Origin: Onthomorpha sp937906975
Lineage (GTDB): Bacteria; Bacteroidota; Bacteroidia; Bacteroidales; P3
Reading direction: 5' to 3'
Length of the DNA: 64,000 nt
Assembly (NCBI GenBank): GCA_045614605.1
Contig: JAZLDH010000007.1
Span: 164,234 to 228,233, forward strand
The position numbers were made by a program, and so were the translations under genes. Of this stretch, positions 59,230 to 64,000 are shown piece after piece. A model generated the notes under the pieces. It did not search any database and was not told the origin of the DNA. It saw only the letters and a program-made list of their open reading frames with translations. Position 1 is the first letter of the stretch; each line of letters begins with the position of its first letter.

Positions 59230-61359
59230 TTATTTTATAAATCCGCTTCTTTTTAATAACGCTTTATTAGTTGGCTCTTGTCCACGGAATGCTTTGTAAA
59301 GTTCCATTGGGTGTTTTTTGCCACCTTTTGAAAGGATATTTTGACGGAATGAGTTTGCTACTTCTTGATTGAAGATTCCTTTTTCTTGGAATAAAGAGAA
59401 AGCATCTGCATCTAATACTTCTGCCCATTTATATCCATAGTATCCTGCTGCATATCCGCCTGCGAAGATGTGTCCGAATGAAGTTGTCATAAGTGCATTT
59501 GGAACTCTTGGTAATAATTCTGCTTTTTCACTTACTTTTTCTTCAATTGCTGTTACATCACCTGTAAATTCGCTTGTGATTGTGTGCCATTGCATATCAA
59601 TCATTCCTAAGAATAATTGACGAACTGAATACCAACCTGCAAGGTATCTTTCAGATGCTATTAGTTTATCAACTAATTCTTGTGGAATCTTTTCACCTGT
59701 TTTGTAGTGTACTGCAAACATATCAAGGAATTCTTTTTCTGTTGCAAAGTTTTCCATGATTTGTGATGGTAATTCTACGAAATCTCTATATACTGCTGTA
59801 CCTGTGATTGAAGAATATGTACCTTCTGCAAATATTCCGTGTAAGCAGTGTCCAAATTCATGTAAGAATGTGTTAAATTCATCAAATGTTAAAAGTGATG
59901 GAGTGTTTTTAGTTGGTTTTGTGAAGTTACAAACCATTTGAATTAAAGGACGTACCTCTGTTCCATCAGCTGTTTTGTATTGATCACGGAAAGATGTCAT
60001 CCAAGCTCCTGAACGTTTGCTTTCTCTTGGGAAGAAATCCATATAAAGTATAGCAAGGAATTTACCATTTGCCTTGTCGTAAACTTCATATATTGTTACA
60101 TCAGGGTGGTATTTTGCAATTTGAGTGTTTTCTTTAAATTCAATGTTGTAAAGTTTTCCAGCTAAATCAAAGATTCCTTTCTTTACATTTTCTAACTTAA
60201 AGTAAGGTTTCATTAACTCAGGGTCCATTGAATATTTTTCGTTTTTCAATCTTTCACTCCAATAAGAGAAGTCCCAACGTTGTAAATCACCAACAAATCC
60301 GTTTTTGTTAGCATATTCTTGTATTTCTTGAAGGTCTTTTTTAGCAAAAGGCATTGAAGCATCTAATAATTCATTCAAGAAATTTGTTACAGTTGTAGGA
60401 TTTTGTGCCATTCTATTTTCCAAAGCATATTCTGCGTATGAGTTATAGCCCATTATTTGAGCAGAACGTAAACGAAGGTTTGCTATTTTTCTTGCAATTT
60501 CTTTATTGTCGTGTTCATCTCCGTGGTTTGCAACAGAGTTTGACGCTCTCCATATTTGTTCTCTCAATTCTCTGTTTTCAGCATACATTAAGAATGGTCC
60601 GTAAGAAGGATATTGAAGAGTGAAAGTATATCCTTTTTCACCTCTTGCTTTTGCTTCTTCTTTTGCAGCAGTTAAGGCAAATTCAGGAAGACCTTTCAAG
60701 TCTTTTTTATTCTTAACGTTTAATGTGTAAGCGTTTTGGTCAGCCAAAGTGTTTTTTTGATATTTGATAGTAAGAAGGCTTAATTCTTCTGAAATCTTTC
60801 TATATTCTTCTTTTGCTTCACCTTTAAGCAATGCTCCTGAACGGATAAATCCTTTGTATGTGTTTTCAAGTAAAGTTCTTTGTTCTAATGTTAAAGCAAG
60901 GTCATCTCTTTTGTCGTAAACTTGTTTAACTTTATCAAACAACAATGGGTTCATATTTACATCATTGCTGTAAGCTGTTAAAGCAGGAGTTATTTCTTCT
61001 GCTATTTGTTGCATTTGAGGAGATGTCATACAACCATCTATGCAATAGAAAACTCCAAGCACTTTGTTTAATAAGCTACCTGCTCTTTCCAAAGCCTCAA
61101 TTGTGTTAGCAAAATCAGGTGTAGCACGATTAACAATAATAGCGTTTACATCTTGTTTTGCTTCCTCAATAGCCAAAAGGATTGCTGGTTTGTAGTGTTC
61201 TGTTTTTATTTGGTCAAAAGGTGGAGTTTGGAAAGGAGTATTCCACTCTTTAACCAATGGATTTTCTGCCTTAATTTTAGCAGCCTCTTGTGGACTTACT
61301 TGTCCTACAAGCAATGTTGTCATCATTGCCATAGCCAATGTCATTAAAATTTTCTTCAT
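59230..61359 (-). CDS. Exported M3 family metallopeptidase (peptidyl-dipeptidase Dcp-like)
   Basis: The 709 residues begin with a signal peptide (ILMTLAMAMMTTLLVGQ), suggesting a periplasmic place. The body matches oligopeptidase A/Dcp proteins: NPLVKEWNTPFQTPPFDQIKTEHY, YTLQYPSYGPFLMYAENRELREQIWRA and the zinc site FLHEFGHCLHGIF with HE-x-x-H. The C-terminal MTTSFGHIFAGGYAAGYYGYKWAEVLDADAF is also typical. It should cut dipeptides or short peptides. Confidence 0.94.
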   Translation of the reverse strand: MKKILMTLAMAMMTTLLVGQVSPQEAAKIKAENPLVKEWNTPFQTPPFDQIKTEHYKPAILLAIEEAKQDVNAIIVNRATPDFANTIEALERAGSLLNKVLGVFYCIDGCMTSPQMQQIAEEITPALTAYSNDVNMNPLLFDKVKQVYDKRDDLALTLEQRTLLENTYKGFIRSGALLKGEAKEEYRKISEELSLLTIKYQKNTLADQNAYTLNVKNKKDLKGLPEFALTAAKEEAKARGEKGYTFTLQYPSYGPFLMYAENRELREQIWRASNSVANHGDEHDNKEIARKIANLRLRSAQIMGYNSYAEYALENRMAQNPTTVTNFLNELLDASMPFAKKDLQEIQEYANKNGFVGDLQRWDFSYWSERLKNEKYSMDPELMKPYFKLENVKKGIFDLAGKLYNIEFKENTQIAKYHPDVTIYEVYDKANGKFLAILYMDFFPRESKRSGAWMTSFRDQYKTADGTEVRPLIQMVCNFTKPTKNTPSLLTFDEFNTFLHEFGHCLHGIFAEGTYSSITGTAVYRDFVELPSQIMENFATEKEFLDMFAVHYKTGEKIPQELVDKLIASERYLAGWYSVRQLFLGMIDMQWHTITSEFTGDVTAIEEKVSEKAELLPRVPNALMTTSFGHIFAGGYAAGYYGYKWAEVLDADAFSLFQEKGIFNQEVANSFRQNILSKGGKKHPMELYKAFRGQEPTNKALLKRSGFIK

Positions 61360-61389
61360 CTAATTTCAAGTGTTTATTATTTCAGTTTG

Positions 61390-61397
61390 CAAAGATA
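61390..61397 (-). promoter_or_regulatory. Promoter -7 element for the M3 peptidase
   Basis: The minus strand reads TATCTTTG followed by C, 31 bases before the ATG. The nearest array K core begins 24 bases upstream, the same spacing as array D to gyrA. Confidence 0.6.
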
Positions 61398-61412
61398 CAA
61401 CAAAGAATTTAT

Positions 61413-61488
61413 ATCTCTAAGAAATAAAAAAATAATCCTAAGGAAAATTTTAAAAAAAATCTTAGGATTATTTTAAAAAAGCAAAGAA
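61413..61488. repeat. 21-bp array upstream of the M3 peptidase (array K)
   Basis: CTAAG at 61417 and 61438 is exactly 21 apart. CTTAG (61461) and CAAAG (61482) follow at nearly the same spacing. Part also forms the inverted repeat AATCCTAAG/CTTAGGATT. Confidence 0.75.
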
Positions 61489-61509
61489 ATATTTTTCTAA
61501 CTCTTTGTT

Positions 61510-62616
61510 TTATTCTATCAGAATCTTTTTGTTTGCAAAGCCTCTTTGTGTTTTTATTCTTACGATGTAAGCACCACTTTGAAGATTTGATACATCTATT
61601 GTTTCAATATTTTGATTGCCCTCTTTCCTTAACACAACTTGTCCTAAGGCATTATGAATTTCTATTTCTCTTACCTTAAATGATGATTGCACTGTTACAA
61701 TATCCTTTGCAGGATTTGGGTAAACGTTGGAATATCTATCAACATTTATATCATAAAGGCTCACATCTGTTGAGTCGTTTATTGTAGGATATAACCCATC
61801 TCCCAAAGTAGAGTCTGTTTCTGCAAAGATTGGGAACATAAACATTTGACAAGTGTTTGGAGCAACCGCACTTTCACCTGATTCTATCGGTAGAAATTTA
61901 TATCCTACTGCACTAAATGAATGCTCACTCCATTGCACCCAAGCATCAGAAGAAATATCTGAAGAGGTTCTTACTAACGATGGATAATCAAAATAACATT
62001 CTTTTGTTCCTACAACATAAAGTAAATGAGTAGACGTATTCGTTACATCTTCCACTATATAAAACAATCCATTGACGTTTACAGGAGTATCAAAATAAAA
62101 TTCAAGATAGCCGGAACCATTAACATTATAATAAATAAAGTTAGAATCAATATCAATAGAAATTATTTCTCTGTCTAATGTTCCATTCATTATTTTTAAT
62201 TTACCTTTTGGTATTGAATCATAATGTTCTATCAATCGATTAAAATAGATTGAAGGTATTTCTTCACTTCCCCGAACAATATACGATAAATTTGAATGAA
62301 AAATATCATAGGTGGAATAAAGATGATTAACCCCTATTGCAACACCTTTTACGGTTAATAAAGTATCTGTATAACATGGTTGTGCTCTATCAAGAGAAGA
62401 AGCATTTGCTCCTGTTTCCGAGAAAAAACTATGTCCTCTTGCCATTCCGCATCTCATATCAAATACACCTGTTGAAAATAATGTCAATCCACAATCCTCT
62501 ACATCTATAAAATCCGGTAGGAAATAATCCTCAAATATGGTATCTGACACACTTTGTCCTTTTGTTCCAAAAGGCAAAACTATAACTAACGCTAAAATAA
62601 ATAATATTTTTTTCAT
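61510..62616 (-). CDS. Secreted protein with T9SS sorting domain, 368 aa
   Basis: The protein has a signal peptide (ILFILALVIVLPFGTKGQ) and a mature part with no family I recognise (YFLPDFIDVEDCGLTLFSTGVFDMRCG). The C-terminus, VYPNPAKDIVTVQSSF to FANKKILIE, is a clear T9SS type A sorting domain with IHNALGQVVLRK. It starts 21 bases after the 435-aa gene. The mature region contains several Cys and a repeated aromatic pattern but no catalytic motif. Confidence 0.82.
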   Translation of the reverse strand: MKKILFILALVIVLPFGTKGQSVSDTIFEDYFLPDFIDVEDCGLTLFSTGVFDMRCGMARGHSFFSETGANASSLDRAQPCYTDTLLTVKGVAIGVNHLYSTYDIFHSNLSYIVRGSEEIPSIYFNRLIEHYDSIPKGKLKIMNGTLDREIISIDIDSNFIYYNVNGSGYLEFYFDTPVNVNGLFYIVEDVTNTSTHLLYVVGTKECYFDYPSLVRTSSDISSDAWVQWSEHSFSAVGYKFLPIESGESAVAPNTCQMFMFPIFAETDSTLGDGLYPTINDSTDVSLYDINVDRYSNVYPNPAKDIVTVQSSFKVREIEIHNALGQVVLRKEGNQNIETIDVSNLQSGAYIVRIKTQRGFANKKILIE

Positions 62617-62637
62617 ATTCGTACTGTTTTTTTTAAA

Positions 62638-63945
62638 TTATTGACAAAGAATAGTATTAAGACTTGGATTCATATATGAATTTATTGTTATTGTATCTTG
62701 ATATCCCACATAATACTGATAAGTAACATTAGAAGGAATAGGATTTAAAAAGAAATCATTTATAACATTTACTACATGTGAACTTGCACAATTTAGAAAA
62801 GAAGAAACATCTCTTTTACAATCAAAAATAAGTCCTCTACTTGACGGTGTGTCTTTTGCAAAAGCTGCAAAATAATAGTCATCGTATCTGATAATGCTAT
62901 TATATTGTTTTATAGGGTTACTTATCAAATAATCTGGTTGTATACTATTTACCACATAATCACCATATATGAGATGTTTTATTGGAAATATTTCATCATA
63001 TCCATAATAACCTCCTGCCAAATACAATAAAGTACTATCTTCCTGACAGAATTCTAAATCTATTGGTTCTAATTTCCCGTCTGCTACTTCTAAGTATTGT
63101 TTGTTTATTATATTTATCCCATTTGTTACTTCAATCGTAGCAAAATCTGTTTTGTAATAATTATTAGATGTGTATTCTCTATGAGTGTAACCAAAGGTAA
63201 ATATATCTTCATTAGTCATCGAATTTTCTAATACATATTTATTGTGTCTTAATTGTGGATGCGAGAAACATTCATCTATGTATTGAGAGATATTTCCTTT
63301 GTCAAAGGCAGTAATTGCTATCGTTGTATCATTTCTACTACCCAAAGTGACTATTTTTTTATCACCAACAGATAATTTTTTTAATGGATTATTTACAGTT
63401 TGCATTATTTGATATGTGCTCGGATTAAATGTGTTCATATCAATTAAGAATCTATTGTCTGCTAATGCAACAACGTGTATACTATCGTCCCATTTATAAA
63501 CTTCTAAGTCTGTTACAGCTTTTGGTTGTATTGGATTATTTATTAGTTGCAATGTAATCGGAGAAGGATTTGTGCTAAATAAATTATTTATCGTTGTCCA
63601 ACCAATAAAACTCCCATAAAAATAACTTTGACCACAAAAATAAATATCTCCGCCCAATAATTTAAAATCATAAACCTTTATACTATCCAAATAAGCAAGG
63701 GAGGTTGAATTTGTTCCTATTGTAGAAATAGAAAAAACAGTTTTTAATCCATTATTATCAGGCATAGAGATAATCAACTCGTTAGAATTATCACTTCTAA
63801 TTCTAATTAAATTTGAATCAATTGTACTATTATACCTTGTAAGTCTTTTTGTTGTGGCGGTATTTCCTTGACTTATTATATTTTGCATTTGTGAAAATGC
63901 AACTATTGGCAGTAATACCAATAGTAATATTATACTTCTTTTCAT
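62638..63945 (-). CDS. Secreted protein of unknown function, 435 aa
   Basis: The protein has a signal peptide (IILLLVLLPIVAFSQ) and a mature part of many short strands with YDEIFP, LYLAGGYYGYDE, and DLEVYKWDDSIHVVALADNRFL, suggesting a beta-propeller-like build. It lacks a T9SS domain at its end (SYMNPSLNTILCQ). It is followed at 21 bases by a gene that has one. A strong AGGAGG lies 8 bases before the ATG, uncommon in this window. Confidence 0.65.
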   Translation of the reverse strand: MKRSIILLLVLLPIVAFSQMQNIISQGNTATTKRLTRYNSTIDSNLIRIRSDNSNELIISMPDNNGLKTVFSISTIGTNSTSLAYLDSIKVYDFKLLGGDIYFCGQSYFYGSFIGWTTINNLFSTNPSPITLQLINNPIQPKAVTDLEVYKWDDSIHVVALADNRFLIDMNTFNPSTYQIMQTVNNPLKKLSVGDKKIVTLGSRNDTTIAITAFDKGNISQYIDECFSHPQLRHNKYVLENSMTNEDIFTFGYTHREYTSNNYYKTDFATIEVTNGINIINKQYLEVADGKLEPIDLEFCQEDSTLLYLAGGYYGYDEIFPIKHLIYGDYVVNSIQPDYLISNPIKQYNSIIRYDDYYFAAFAKDTPSSRGLIFDCKRDVSSFLNCASSHVVNVINDFFLNPIPSNVTYQYYVGYQDTITINSYMNPSLNTILCQ

Positions 63946-63952
63946 TTTATTT

Positions 63953-63958
63953 CCTCCT
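63953..63958 (-). promoter_or_regulatory. Strong Shine-Dalgarno AGGAGG before the 435-aa gene
   Basis: The minus strand reads AGGAGG 8 bases before the ATG at 63945. Most genes in the window lack such a site, as is usual in Bacteroidota. Confidence 0.6.
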
Positions 63959-64000
63959 AAAATTTAGAGTGTGAATACTTTATTTTCTCTTGCTTTGATT

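Overview
This window reads as chromosomal DNA of an AT-rich member of the Bacteroidota, most likely order Bacteroidales. The signs are: many TAnnTTTG promoter -7 elements and few Shine-Dalgarno sites; an HU-HIG type histone-like protein; several secreted proteins with type IX secretion (T9SS) C-terminal sorting domains; BspA-like leucine-rich repeat proteins; the nusB-DUF1573-yajC-ybbR gene order; and a GT3 glycogen synthase joined to an alpha-glucan phosphorylase. I see no prophage, transposase or CRISPR array. The only likely phage trace is a small broken replication gene near 40.3-40.8 kb.

Layout: 0-1.7 kb holds the tail of an unknown gene, kbl and tRNA-Ser(GGA). 1.7-6.6 kb (+) is nusB, a DUF1573 lipoprotein, yajC and ybbR, followed by a polysaccharide pyruvyl transferase and a GT2 glycosyltransferase. 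6.5-16.1 kb (-) is one long co-directional run: outer membrane protein, rsmE, DUF4159, marC, clpC, mlaE, mlaF, a PgpH-like 7TM-HD phosphodiesterase and a sugar-phosphate nucleotidyltransferase. 16.3-21.4 kb (+) is a FabK/nitronate monooxygenase-like flavoprotein and the giant glycogen synthase/phosphorylase. 21.4-25.1 kb (-) is a 90-aa membrane protein, mutL, rhomboid protease, a tandem Usp protein and a 53-aa membrane protein. 25.3-29.0 kb (+) is gyrA and a TPR protein. 29.3-35.5 kb (-) is a BspA-like T9SS protein, the HU-HIG protein, a periplasmic protein and dnaB. 35.6-40.2 kb (+) is a PflX-type radical SAM protein and etfB-etfA-acyl-CoA dehydrogenase. 40.3-46.1 kb (+) is the broken replication gene, an outer membrane barrel, fabD, a nitroreductase and gcvP. 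46.1-47.3 kb (-) is an AbiEii-type nucleotidyltransferase toxin with an HTH-DUF6922 partner. 47.4-50.3 kb holds two T9SS proteins and a 683-bp non-coding region. 50.3-56.9 kb (+) is a complete YbhGFSR-like efflux operon with its TetR regulator. 57.0-64 kb (-) is an iron alcohol dehydrogenase, a D-2-hydroxyacid dehydrogenase, an M3 peptidase and two secreted proteins.

The most unusual signal is not a gene. At least ten places carry short arrays with an exact 21-bp period, built on a core pentamer (CTAAG, CAAAG, CTTAG, CTTTG or CNGAG) between A- or T-tracts. Most are intergenic. One lies inside the nucleotidyltransferase gene, where 21 bp becomes a seven-residue protein repeat. Seven arrays lie upstream of a gene with their T-rich strand as that gene's coding strand. 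A second layer of copying appears as a near-identical 57-bp leader before two unrelated genes, an identical 30-bp terminator hairpin at two loci, and a nearly identical T9SS sorting-domain cassette in two BspA-like genes. A 120-nt long-hairpin element sits in the non-coding region near 49.8 kb.
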